Positions 17,218 through 24,987 of a stretch of DNA of 64,000 bases are shown piece by piece (the first letter of the stretch is position 1; the number at the start of each line of letters is the position of its first letter). Made by a program: the position numbers and the translations under genes. Origin of the DNA: JBHOQS01 sp042408875 (GTDB lineage: Bacteria > Chloroflexota > UBA11872 > JBHOQS01); assembly GCA_042408875.1 (NCBI GenBank), contig JBHOQS010000014.1:5019-69018 (forward strand). Direction: 5' to 3'. A model generated the notes under the pieces. It was not told the origin of the DNA and did no database searches. It saw only the letters and a list, made by a program, of their open reading frames with translations.

Positions 17218-17258
17218 CGCACGCTCCTCGTCACAGCGACCGCTCACTGCACTCGAGG

Positions 17259-17558
17259 TCACGAGATGGTCCGGGCAAGCTCGCGGAAGCGCTCCCAGGG
17301 GGTCGCAGCCCAAGTCTCGGTGGTGGCATGCCCGAAAGAGCGGATGATTACAGCGACCTTCGTGGCCGCTTCTATATCGGGCGCCTCAAAGATATCCACG
17401 TAGTCATACGGTCCGAGCACGGCGTAGCTGGCGATCCATTTCACGTCCGGGCACTGCGCCTTGAGCTTCTCGCTCACCTGCTGGCCGAGCTGCTCGATGG
17501 CGCGCGGGTCAGCGACAGCCTCCGGGGAAAGGCGGGTCAGCATCACAAACGTGGCCAT
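17259..17558 (-). CDS. GYD-domain protein
   Basis: This 99-residue protein matches the GYD family (dimeric alpha-beta barrel fold): MATFVMLTRLSPEAV at the start, VKWIASYAVLGPYDYVDIFEAPD in the middle (the G-x-YD motif that names the family), and KVAVIIRSFGHATTETWAATPW near the end. The biochemical role of the family is not established. The ATG at 17558 follows GGGAGGGAG; a GTG one codon earlier is the alternative. It is probably co-transcribed with the small basic gene that follows. Confidence 0.75.
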   Translation of the reverse strand: MATFVMLTRLSPEAVADPRAIEQLGQQVSEKLKAQCPDVKWIASYAVLGPYDYVDIFEAPDIEAATKVAVIIRSFGHATTETWAATPWERFRELARTIS

Positions 17559-17676
17559 CACTCTCCCTCCCTCTACGCTTCATCTACGCTTCATCTCATC
17601 GCCTCTAGACCTGCAGCGCACCAGATAGCCGGCACAGCTGGGCCGGACGGGACGTGTGCCATCCGGCCCGCCGGGA

Positions 17677-17892
17677 CTAGCCGGCCGTGGCCAGCGAGGC
17701 CTCTGGCGAGCCACCACAGCGCGGAAGCCGTATGAACTCACGCGTGAAGGCCGGGTGATCAGGCCACGCCCGCCCGCAGACACCGTACCCCTTAACCACT
17801 GCCTCAGCGTCGACGAACGTCGCCCCGGCCAGGTGAATATCCGGCTTCAGCGCCGGGCACGCCGCGGTGTCCGGCGAGCAGGCAGCTGTCAG
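17677..17892 (-). CDS. Possible small protein translationally coupled to Hsp20 (CTG start)
   Basis: A 71-residue frame opens at a CTG (17890-17892) that overlaps the TGA stop of the Hsp20 gene (CTGA), with GGAGG 5-6 nt upstream inside the Hsp20 codons. The predicted sequence looks like a real protein: PALKPDIHLAGATFVDAEAVV, then GYGVCGRAWPDHPAFTREFI. I recognise no family. The unusual start codon is the main doubt. If it is not coding, this stretch has no gene. Confidence 0.35.
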   Translation of the reverse strand: MTAACSPDTAACPALKPDIHLAGATFVDAEAVVKGYGVCGRAWPDHPAFTREFIRLPRCGGSPEASLATAG

Positions 17893-18335
17893 CGGGCCTC
17901 CTTCACCGGGATAACCTTGCCGGCTGCCTGCGCCAGCTTGGGGAAGGTGATGGTCAGGATGCCATCGGCAAGCTGCGCCTCGGCCTTCTCCGTGTCCAGT
18001 CCTGGCGGCAAGGTGATCGCCCGATAGATGCGCCCGTAGCGCCACTCGCGGGCGAGGTATTGCTCCTCCTTGACCTCCTGAGCCGCTTTCGTCTCCCCCT
18101 CGATGATGAGGGTGTTCTGCTCGACGCGCACCTTGAGGTGCTCCGGCTTGAGGCCAGGCACCACCGCCTGTACCACCACCTGGTTATCCCGCTCGAACAT
18201 GTCGATCGGCACCCGGCTTTCCACAGCGCGCATCCAGCGACGCATGGGGACGAAGCCCTCCTCGAGCAGCCGGTCCATGGCCTCGCGGATCGCCGTCAGC
18301 TCACGCAGGGGTTCCCAGCGCTGAATCATTGCCAT
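17889..18335 (-). CDS. Small heat-shock protein, Hsp20/alpha-crystallin family
   Basis: This 148-residue ATP-independent holdase has the alpha-crystallin domain in residues about 40-135: VPIDMFERDNQVVVQAVVPGLKPEHL, then TLIIEGE, YLAREWRYGRIYRAITLPPGLD, and the closing ADGILTITFPK. The N-terminal region (RWEPLRELTAIREAMDRLLEE) is typical. A strong AAAGGAGG lies upstream of the ATG. No CIRCE element is visible. A 34-bp palindrome lies about 95 bp upstream, beyond the start. Confidence 0.92.
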   Translation of the reverse strand: MAMIQRWEPLRELTAIREAMDRLLEEGFVPMRRWMRAVESRVPIDMFERDNQVVVQAVVPGLKPEHLKVRVEQNTLIIEGETKAAQEVKEEQYLAREWRYGRIYRAITLPPGLDTEKAEAQLADGILTITFPKLAQAAGKVIPVKEAR

Positions 18336-18428
18336 CGATGAACCTCCTTTCGTGGCTCCATTTCGTGGCTCTGTTCATGGCTCCGTTCTCAGCCTTGCAC
18401 TCCTCGCTACTGGAGCCGTCGCAACCTC

Positions 18429-18462
18429 CGGCCTGCTGCCGGCCATGGCCGGCAGCAGGCCG
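18429..18462. terminator. 34-bp perfect palindrome (hairpin) between two minus-strand genes
   Basis: Positions 18429-18445 and 18446-18462 are exact reverse complements (CGGCCTGCTGCCGGCCA and its complement). It begins 9 bp past the stop of the gene at 18471-18686 and lies upstream of Hsp20. Its position suggests a terminator or a transcript-end stabiliser for the upstream gene, but there is no T-run. Confidence 0.45.
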
Positions 18463-18470
18463 TGCGTCCC

Positions 18471-18686
18471 TCAGTTGAGGCGCCAGACCGCGCCATCCAC
18501 TACCTCTGCAAGGCTGCGGGCGAACGCCTTTGTTCCGCCGCCCACCGGGCCGTTGCACGGGTCATGGAGATCCCAGACGTGCCACAACGCGCCCTCCTCG
18601 TCGGCAAGTAAGGCAACGTAGCACGGACGCGGGGTGCTTGTAATCGTGAGGACGAAGGTCGGGACAGCGTGCACGGCAACTGGCAT
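18471..18686 (-). CDS. Small protein of a WHxWDL family, function unknown
   Basis: This 71-residue ORF starts at an ATG (18684-18686) behind GGGAGGTTGC. It begins MPVAVHAVPTFVLTI and contains GALWHVWDLHDPCNGPVGGGTKAF. A degraded second copy with the same start (MPVAV) and the block GASWHLWDLRNLQHGP lies at 24132-24381, which supports a real, duplicated family. No function is known to me. The downstream 34-bp palindrome probably ends its transcript. Confidence 0.5.
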   Translation of the reverse strand: MPVAVHAVPTFVLTITSTPRPCYVALLADEEGALWHVWDLHDPCNGPVGGGTKAFARSLAEVVDGAVWRLN

Positions 18687-19310
18687 AGCAACCTCCCTGT
18701 TTCGACAGCCTGGACTACTCAGGCAGCCTGGACCATAGAGCTGCGGGCTATGCTCGTGCTGCACGCCGGGGAAGCCCGGCATCGTTGCCTGTCCGGCAGG
18801 CGGCGGTCGCCGGCGACCGCCAGACATCGCGCCCTACAAAATAAAGCATAGCACGCCCGGGCGGGTATGGAGTCAGGGATTCCCCTGACTGTTTGCTCCG
18901 ATCGCGGTCGAGCGATCCTCCTTCTCCCTTCTCTTCTTTCTTTACTTATTACTATACTTTATCTTCATTATCTTCCTGACGAATGGGCCTCCCTCTGGAT
19001 GAACATAGAGCAGGGTAGTCGAGGACAGGTGATCGTGAGGCTGGCGAATCTCGGCTGCGTACACCAGGCTGTCATTGCCGCCCGACAGCATGTGTTCGAT
19101 TGCAGCAACCTTGACTTGCCGGCACAAATCTGTATACTCCATACTCCGACTCCATACTCCGCGCCACTGTCGTGCCGCCTGCTGGCTCTGTATGTGCCTG
19201 TATGCCCGGCACCGGGGCCGGGCCCGATGCGCGCTCTATGGCTGCATGAGCACCCGTGAGCAGTGTCAACGGAGCACCCCTGGCCGGATCGATGGCTTCA
19301 GGGAGGTGCC
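18687..19310. other. Long intergenic region with hairpins and a T-rich island
   Basis: This 624-bp gap holds a 20-bp perfect palindrome at 18802-18821 (GGCGGTCGCC and its complement), a hairpin at 18871-18890 (AGTCAGGG/CCCTGACT), and a T-rich low-complexity tract at about 18925-18980. A 66-residue minus-strand ORF (18942-19142) begins MEYTDLCRQVKVAAIEH and looks weakly protein-like, but its start lies within GGAGTATGGAGT repeats and I do not recognise it. No promoter is clear. Confidence 0.35.
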
Positions 19311-20021
19311 ATGCCTGCACCAGCGTCCCGCCACGGCGCATACCGGGATGCACCTCTGGGCAACATCCGTATCCTCCTCGTCGATGACCACACCATTCTG
19401 CGCGCCGGCCTGCGCCTGCTCCTGGAGGCAGAGCCAAACCTGACCGTCGTCGGGGAGGCGGGAAGCGGAGCGGAGGCGCTGGAACAGGCGCGTACGCTCC
19501 AGCCGGATGTGATCGTCCTGGACCTCGGTCTGCCGGGGATGAGCGGTTTAGACGTGCTGCGCGAGGTCCGCCAGCGCGTTCCCAGCGCCCGTGTGCTGGT
19601 GCTGTCGATGTACACCAATGAGGACATCGTGCGGCACGTCTTTCTCGCTGGTGGCCTGGGCTTTGTGACCAAGCGCGCCACGGCCCAGGAGATTACTGAG
19701 GCGATCCGCACGGTCTTCCGCGGCGGGCGGTACCTATCGGCGGACCTGGCGTACCTGCGCGAGTACGCCATCCGGCAGGCGAGGGCGGCGGAATGCGCAC
19801 GCGGCGAGCTCTCCCAGCGGGAGCGTGAGGTCCTGCGGCTGATCGCCTCTGGCTATGCGACCAGCGAGATCGCAGCCCGGCTCAGCATCAGCCCGAAGAC
19901 CGTCGAGACGCATCGCCGCCGCATCATGGCGAAGCTGAAGCTCTCAAGCCGGCCCGAGCTGGTCCGCTATGCCTTGGAGCACGGGATCATTCTGCCCGAA
20001 GGCCCGCCGGCAGGATCGTGA
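19311..20021 (+). CDS. NarL/FixJ-type two-component response regulator
   Basis: This 236-residue protein has a receiver domain (residues about 18-135) with the acidic pair DD at 25-26, the phosphoacceptor Asp71 in VIVLDLGLPG and the conserved Lys in FVTKRA. A LuxR-type HTH follows: LSQREREVLRLIASGYATSEIAARLSISPKTVETHRRRIMAKL. The ATG at 19311 follows GGGAGGTGCC; the earlier in-frame start has none. No histidine kinase gene is adjacent; a PAS-domain fragment 1.4 kb downstream may be all that is left of a sensor. The targets are unknown. Confidence 0.9.
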   Translation: MPAPASRHGAYRDAPLGNIRILLVDDHTILRAGLRLLLEAEPNLTVVGEAGSGAEALEQARTLQPDVIVLDLGLPGMSGLDVLREVRQRVPSARVLVLSMYTNEDIVRHVFLAGGLGFVTKRATAQEITEAIRTVFRGGRYLSADLAYLREYAIRQARAAECARGELSQREREVLRLIASGYATSEIAARLSISPKTVETHRRRIMAKLKLSSRPELVRYALEHGIILPEGPPAGS

Positions 20022-20097
20022 AAGGGCAGCGCCAGGCGGTGCAGAGGGCTCTGCGTGGCGGTGGATGGCCATGAGCAGCTTATGCGCATGCGCTGCT

Positions 20098-20874
20098 CTA
20101 GCGCCCGCTGTGGGCCACCGAGCGTAGACTGTGCACGCTCCTGGGCTGAGCTGACGGAAAGGGCAGCAGGCGCTCGAACGCATCGCGTATGGCGGTGTAG
20201 TCCTCGCAGACGAGGTGCTCCAGGCCGCGGCGGTCCTGGATGGTCACTTCGCCGCGTCGGTGGGTGATCAGCCCCGCCTGCTGGAGCGCGCCGATGGCAA
20301 GCGTAACCGTGGCACGGCGGACGCCGAGCATCGCGGCAAGGTTTTCCTGGGTGAGGGGGAAGCGATCCTCCCAGAGGCAGTCGTGCAGGTGCAGCAGCCA
20401 GCGCGCCAGCCGCTCCTCAACCGTATGCAGCCGGTTACAGGCGGCGGTGCGGGCGATCTGGATCAGGAAGACTTCCACGAAACGCAGCAGCGTGGCCAGC
20501 AGCGCGCTGTCCTCGTGCAGCGCGTGCCGGAAGTCGCCCAGCGGGATGCGCAGTCCTTCGCCTTCAACCTGCACAATGGCTTCGTGGGGGCTCACCTCCT
20601 CACCTGCCAGCGCGGGGGTTCCCACCATGCCCTCGAAGCCAGTGGTAGCCACGTCTACACTGCGGCCGTCACGCATGAGCACAAGGTGTGCGACGGCCCC
20701 GCTAAAGGGAAAGTACACATACTCGATAGGGCTGCCGGTGTGCATGAGATGCTGTCCAACCGCCACTCGCACGAGCCTGCCACGGGCTTGCAACCGCTCC
20801 CGTGAGGACAGCGGCAGGCTCATGAGGAGACGGTTGGCGCCCGGCCTGGGGCGACTGTGCGGAGCAGACATCAT
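20098..20874 (-). CDS. Crp/Fnr-family transcriptional regulator
   Basis: This 258-residue regulator has an N-terminal cyclic-nucleotide-binding-type jelly roll (GSPIEYVYFPFSGAVAHLVLM, then VDVATTGFEGMVGTPAL) and a C-terminal Crp-type winged helix (PLTQENLAAMLGVRRATVTLAIGALQQAGLI). It lacks the N-terminal Cys cluster of FNR, so it is not an obvious iron-sulfur oxygen sensor; the effector is unknown. I chose the ATG at 20872-20874 because AAAGGAGCG lies just upstream. The upstream region has a TGAGGCATC-type 9-bp tandem repeat (about 20930-20957) and two TATACT boxes near 20985-21005. It converges with the response regulator gene. Confidence 0.87.
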   Translation of the reverse strand: MMSAPHSRPRPGANRLLMSLPLSSRERLQARGRLVRVAVGQHLMHTGSPIEYVYFPFSGAVAHLVLMRDGRSVDVATTGFEGMVGTPALAGEEVSPHEAIVQVEGEGLRIPLGDFRHALHEDSALLATLLRFVEVFLIQIARTAACNRLHTVEERLARWLLHLHDCLWEDRFPLTQENLAAMLGVRRATVTLAIGALQQAGLITHRRGEVTIQDRRGLEHLVCEDYTAIRDAFERLLPFPSAQPRSVHSLRSVAHSGR

Positions 20875-21340
20875 AGGCGCTCCTTTCAGGCCGCTTGGCC
20901 GTATCCTTGTACTGCAATAACCGCCATACGTCTGAGGCATCCGAGGCATCTGAGGTATCTCACGGCGATCTTCACCCAAGTTCTATAGTATATCATTAGT
21001 ATATTCTTGCATAGCGATGTAGTGATCATTCCTGCTTGGCGGGCGCCAAATATGTTCGCCCTGTGTGCAGCAGCCTTCGTCAGTGCACAGCTACCCTGAT
21101 GAATTCGTGATATCTGTGCGATAGCGTACCGACGCGTTGGAAGCGGGCCAAGATAATCTGCCTGCTTTACGTTTGCTCCCTTGCCGCTCGCCTATCACCT
21201 GAGAGTCGATGCTTGAGTGCCGGGTCGAAGAGACACAAGAGCGAGAGGAACGCCTCGTATGGCACTTCCAGCCCGGCGTGAGAGGCCATCGCATAGGCTG
21301 GTGAACTGATCCACGTGGACGCCCCAGAGAAGGAAGACGT
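20875..21340. other. Intergenic region upstream of the Crp/Fnr gene
   Basis: These 466 bp contain three 9-bp units (TGAGGCATC, CGAGGCATC, TGAGGTATC) near 20930-20957 and AT-rich sequence with two minus-strand TATACT-like -10 boxes near 20985-21005, plausibly the crp-type gene's promoter. A minus-strand frame across 21167-21400 encodes a weakly protein-like stretch (EYLARRRTLPFLVCTTSSF), but I cannot assign it. The rest shows nothing recognisable. Confidence 0.35.
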
Positions 21341-21637
21341 CGTGCAGACGAGGAAGGGCAAGGTCCGGCGCCTGGCCAGGTATTCTTTCAGCTCATTGAG
21401 GCGGCGCCAGATGGACTGGTCGCGGTAAGTGAAGAAGGCACGATCGTCTTCATGAACAGCACAGCCGAGCAGCTTTTTGGCTACAGCCGTGCGGAACTGG
21501 CCGGCCAGCCGGTGGAGGCTCTCCTGCCCGAACGGTTCCGCGCGGCACACAGGCGCTATCGCCAGGCGTACATGGCTGCACCGCAGCGCCGGCCAATGGG
21601 CAGCGGTCTGGAACTGTGGGCGCGGCGCAAGGAGTGA
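21341..21637 (+). pseudogene. PAS-domain fragment
   Basis: In the frame ending at 21637 the sequence FFQLIEAAPDGLVAVSEEGTIVFMNSTAEQLFGYSRAELAGQPVEALLPERFRAAH (about 21383-21555) is the N-terminal two thirds of a PAS sensor domain. It ends in LWARRKE-stop, where intact PAS domains continue with the fifth strand (RRKDGSEFP). No start codon or upstream domain is evident. It directly abuts a headless CBS-domain fragment, so two unrelated genes seem joined at about 21637, probably by deletion. It may derive from a histidine kinase. Confidence 0.6.
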
Positions 21638-22043
21638 AGACGCGTCGCTGGAGGAGGTCGCGACGCTGATGCTCCAGCACGAGATCGGCGCAGTCCCGAT
21701 CGTGGATGGCCGCGGCAGGCTCGTGGGGATCATCACCGAGTCCGACTTCACAGGCAAAGAGCGCGGGTTCCCCTTCTCAGCCTATCGGGCTCCGCAGGTC
21801 CTCGGGGAGTGGATCACACCGGACGGGATCGAGCGCATCTACGCGGCGGCGCGCACCAGGAAGGCGAAGGAGATCATGAGCACGTCGGTGATGACCGCCC
21901 GGGAGGACGAGCCGGTCACCGCCGTGGTCGAGCGGATGATCCACTACGATCTGCACCGCATCCCGGTGGTGCGCGATGGCGTGCCGGTGGGGATGGTGAC
22001 GCGGCACGACCTTCTCAAGCTGATGCTGGACACCGCGCGATAG
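21638..22043 (+). pseudogene. CBS-domain protein fragment (5' end missing)
   Basis: The frame ending at 22043 encodes SEDASLEEVATLMLQHEIGAVPIVD, VGIITESDF, then KEIMSTSVMTAREDEPVTAVVERMIHYDLHRIPVVRDGVPVGMVTRHDLLKLM: a CBS pair lacking the first strand and any normal N-terminus (MTxxVVTV). An ATG at about 21670 could start a shortened product. CBS pairs bind adenosine nucleotides. Its beginning coincides with the end of the PAS fragment, so it is likely a deletion product. It may still be expressed as a fusion or short protein, hence moderate confidence. Confidence 0.55.
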
Positions 22044-22099
22044 CTCGGTCGGCCGGAGAGGCCAGCGTAGCGCTGCGCGCGACGTCTTACCCTACCCCG

Positions 22100-23407
22100 G
22101 CCATTACGTTGCTCTGGGGAAGCACCCCCTCTCTGGAGGGTGGGTGGACGCGCGTAAGTAGGTAGGAAGGCGCTGAGCAGGAGGAACAGTCCAACAGCAA
22201 GCATCGCGCTGCGCAACGTGCCCGTGGCGTCGGCGGCCAGGCCGGCCAGGGCTGCGCCGAGAGGTTGGGCGAACTCCCACGCTGCGCTGCCCAGCCCGGT
22301 GAACTCGCCCGCGCGCCGCCGCGGGATAAGGTCGGCTAGCAGTGGCAGGAGCACTGCTGTGCACAGCGCGTTGGCCGCGCCTGTCACCAGCAGCGCGGCC
22401 ACGGCCTGCGGGACCGTTCGCACCTGCGATCCGGCGAGCGCGCTCAGGCCCATAGCCACGAGCCCGGCAAGGAGCACGGTCTTCTTGCCGTACCGGTCGC
22501 CCAGCCAGCCGGCAGGTAAGGTGCACACCGCCGTGGCCACGATGGCGACCATGAGCAGGCGAAATGCAGTGGCCTCATCGGTGCCGAGCTCGCGTATGCC
22601 GAAGCGCGTGAGGAACGGCACCACACCTCCGGTGCCCAGCCAGAAGAACAGGGTGGCGAAAGGTACTTCGCGACCTCGCGGTGCTCCAGCACATCGCGCA
22701 GGTACGCCAGCGGCCGGAAGCTCAGGGGCTCGGGAGCCGGAGGGGAGAGGACCTCCTCGCGAATGCCCAGCAGGACAAGCGCGAATCCGGCCAGCAGCCC
22801 ACTGGCAACGATCGCGAAGACCAGCCCCTCGCGCCGTGCCCAGAGCTGCGCGGCCAGCGATAGGAAAGAGAAGCTGGCCAAGCCCGCTGGCCAGCGCCAG
22901 CACAGCGCCAACCCGCGCCCGCTGCCCGCCTGGCACGAGGTTGGCCAGCAGGGCAAGATAGGGCCCGTAAGCGAAAGCCAGGGCAGTGGTCATGACTAGG
23001 AGCACAAGGAGCATTGCCCACAGCGGCGGCCGCAATGCTCAGGCCAGCATTGCGGCCGCCGCTAGGGGAATACCCGCGAGAATATACGGGCGCCTGCGGT
23101 CCAGGGGCGTGTGTGTGCGATCGCTGAGCGCCCCGGCCACGATCTGGGAGAGCCCGGCCAGTGGAGGGTGCTTCTGCGAGAGGACGCCGATCACAGCATT
23201 GGGCAGACCAGGGCTGGCCAGATACAGGGGTAGCACCGCATTGGTGAAGGCGAACATCATGCCGGCGCCGATGTTCCCTGCGCCATAGAGCAGCACCTGA
23301 AGCCAGGTGGTCGACACAGGCGACGCCGGACCTAGAGTACGCAATCGACTGCTCGCGTAGTGGGGCAAGCTCCGGTGCGCACAGTTCAGCGCCCCAGTCT
23401 GACGCAC
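22100..23407 (-). pseudogene. Major facilitator superfamily transporter, inactivated
   Basis: The minus strand encodes a 12-helix MFS-like transporter spread over two frames. The N-terminal part (23407 to 23039: QVLLYGAGNIGAGMMFAFTNAVLPLYL, DRTHTPLDRRRPYILAG) ends in an in-frame TGA at 23039-23041. The same frame resumes with LLVLLVMTTALAFAYGPYLALLANLVPGG, shifts near 22870 into the frame with LSLAAQLWARREGLVFAIVASG, and shifts back near 22665 to FATLFFWLGTGGVVPFLTRFGI. The C-terminal helices end near 22150. One stop and two frameshifts argue for genuine decay. The substrate is unknown; similarity is to the sugar/drug MFS group. Confidence 0.75.
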
Positions 23408-23462
23408 GACCCTGCTGGGCGGACCTGGTGGAGCAGGCTGACGCTACAGATCGCGCGCTATC

Positions 23463-24071
23463 ATGGCGCGTTATCTCGAATGGTACCATCGTATCGAGTG
23501 CAGCGGGACAGAGCATGTGCCACTCACTGGCCCGCTCCTGGTCGTGGCAAACCACGCCAGCAACCTCGATCCTCTGGCGCTGGCCTATGGCATCCGCCGC
23601 CCGCTGCACTTCCTGGCCGCCAGGGGGCTGTTCCGCATTCCCCTGGTAGGATACGTGCTCCGCCAGTGGGGCGCAATACCGGTCGAGCCTGGTGGGCTCG
23701 ATATCGCGGCGGTACGCGCCTGCGTGACCATCCTGCGCACAGGCGGGGCGCTGGCCGTCTTCCCGGAGGGGACGCGCTCGCGCGATGGAAGGCTCCAGCC
23801 GTTCAAGAGCGGCCCGGCCAGGATGGCTATCCTGGCGCAGGCTCCGGTCCTGCCGGCTGGCCTTCTGGGCACCTTCGAGGCGCTGCCGCCAGGCGCGCTG
23901 TTCCCCAGGCCGGTGAAGCTGCGCGTGCGCTACGGTCGGCCGTTTGAGTTGCATGAGTATTACGGCAGGCGCCTCACCGAGGCTGACGTGGCTGCCGCCA
24001 CCAGGCGGCTGCGCGACGCCGTTGCCGCCTCCTTTCACTTCACTTATATTGCCTGCTTATTATTACTATAA
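23463..24071 (+). CDS. 1-acyl-sn-glycerol-3-phosphate acyltransferase (PlsC-like)
   Basis: This 202-residue membrane-associated enzyme of phospholipid synthesis transfers an acyl chain to lysophosphatidate. The catalytic NHASNLDP (HxxxxD) motif is near residues 30-37, and the substrate-binding block FPEGTRS is near residue 100. The C-terminal 15 or so residues (FHFTYIACLLLL) are encoded by the edge of an AT-rich tract (24040-24120) and do not look like the family's usual end, so the 3' end may have been replaced. There is no strong ribosome-binding site at the ATG. It is divergent from the decayed MFS gene. Confidence 0.78.
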   Translation: MARYLEWYHRIECSGTEHVPLTGPLLVVANHASNLDPLALAYGIRRPLHFLAARGLFRIPLVGYVLRQWGAIPVEPGGLDIAAVRACVTILRTGGALAVFPEGTRSRDGRLQPFKSGPARMAILAQAPVLPAGLLGTFEALPPGALFPRPVKLRVRYGRPFELHEYYGRRLTEADVAAATRRLRDAVAASFHFTYIACLLLL

Positions 24072-24130
24072 TTATATTATAATTATATTACTATAGCACT
24101 ATGATACTATACATTGGCAATTGAGTAGCT
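24040..24130. repeat. AT-rich low-complexity island
   Basis: About 80 bp of almost pure A/T made of ATTAT/ATAAT units, partly self-complementary, in a GC-rich setting. It overlaps the last codons of the plsC-like gene and continues to about 24130. Similar islands lie at 18925-18980, 32010-32055, 40118-40165, 55903-55932 and 56924-57001. Confidence 0.55.
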
Positions 24131-24131
24131 A

Positions 24132-24381
24132 TTATTGTGCATCCACTGCAACGGGTGCGCTTCGTTCGGGCTGCGAGCAGCGCGCTACGTAGCCGCTCCC
24201 CTTGTCCGGGTAAAGGCCTTCGTGCCACTCCTCTATAGGGCCGTGCTGGAGGTTCCGCAGGTCCCAGAGGTGCCACGACGCGCCATCAGCAGTGGCAGGC
24301 AGGGTGATAGAGCATGCCCGCGAGGGCTGAGAGACAGAAGAGGGATCGCAGGGATTGGCTGCACCGCCACCGGCATAGCGG
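24132..24381 (-). pseudogene. Degraded second copy of the small WHxWDL gene
   Basis: A minus-strand ATG near 24379-24381, preceded by AAGGAGG, opens MPVAVQPIPAI, matching the start of the gene at 18471-18686. That frame then loses similarity, and the neighbouring frame carries ACSITLPATADGASWHLWDLRNLQHGP, matching the rest. A frameshift between the two blocks explains this. The C-terminal part (EEWHEGLYPDKGSG) differs from the first copy. Confidence 0.5.
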
Positions 24382-24692
24382 CCTCCTTGCCACCAGGTAT
24401 CCTGAGCCATGCTTATACGCCCGGCCATATACTGCCTTGCGCCACTGCATGCGCCCGGGACTGGTCACAGCACGGTAGGCAGAAACGCCTCCTCATAAAC
24501 AAGCAGAGCACGTCCGCCGGCCACTGCTCGTGGGATCCCCGACCGTGTCTGGAATGGCTCCGTGCGCCTTGTGTGCCCCTTGAGGGCTTACCAGCTCCCT
24601 TTGCTTGTGTTAGTGTATGTCAACGTATGTCTCGAAATAGCGTCAGTAATCGTTCAGTAATCGAGCAGACGCGCTTGAGGGCTCTAGGGGAG
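24382..24692. other. Intergenic region between the degraded small gene and tRNA-Leu
   Basis: These 311 bp contain no gene that I can support. I see no clear promoter for the minus-strand features and no strong hairpin. Short repeats such as GTGTATGTCAACGTATGTC (near 24610-24630) are present. Confidence 0.3.
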
Positions 24693-24775
24693 TGCCGGGT
24701 AAGGGACTCGAACCCTTACAGCCTTGCGGCCACCAGATCCTAAGTCTGGCGTGTCTGCCATTCCACCAACCCGGC
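24693..24775 (-). tRNA. tRNA-Leu (anticodon UAG)
   Basis: The minus strand folds as a class II tRNA. The acceptor GCCGGGT pairs with ACCCGGC (discriminator A), the anticodon stem CCAGA/TCTGG encloses loop CTTAGGA, the long variable arm is GGCCGCAAGGCTG, and the T-arm is AAGGGTTCGAGTCCCTT. CCA is not encoded. It is 83 nt and stands alone. Confidence 0.95.
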
Positions 24776-24987
24776 ATAGGGCTGCGGCACCAGGCCCGGC
24801 AGCCATCTTCAAGTGTACCCAGCCTTCCAGGACAGCGTCAAACTGCGGCTCCGCCGGCTTGACGCCGGGTACAGAATACGCTATGAAGCAGTCCTGACCG
24901 GGCTTACGGCACCCTGCAGAGGCTGGTACGCCCGAGCCAGCACGGCGTGTGCCACGCCGTGCTCACCCCCTGGAGGAACAGATACCT

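Noticed and set aside
21167..21757. 196-residue minus-strand frame
   Set aside because: Most of it is antisense to the PAS and CBS fragments. The end near 21167-21400 looks slightly protein-like but matches nothing I know.
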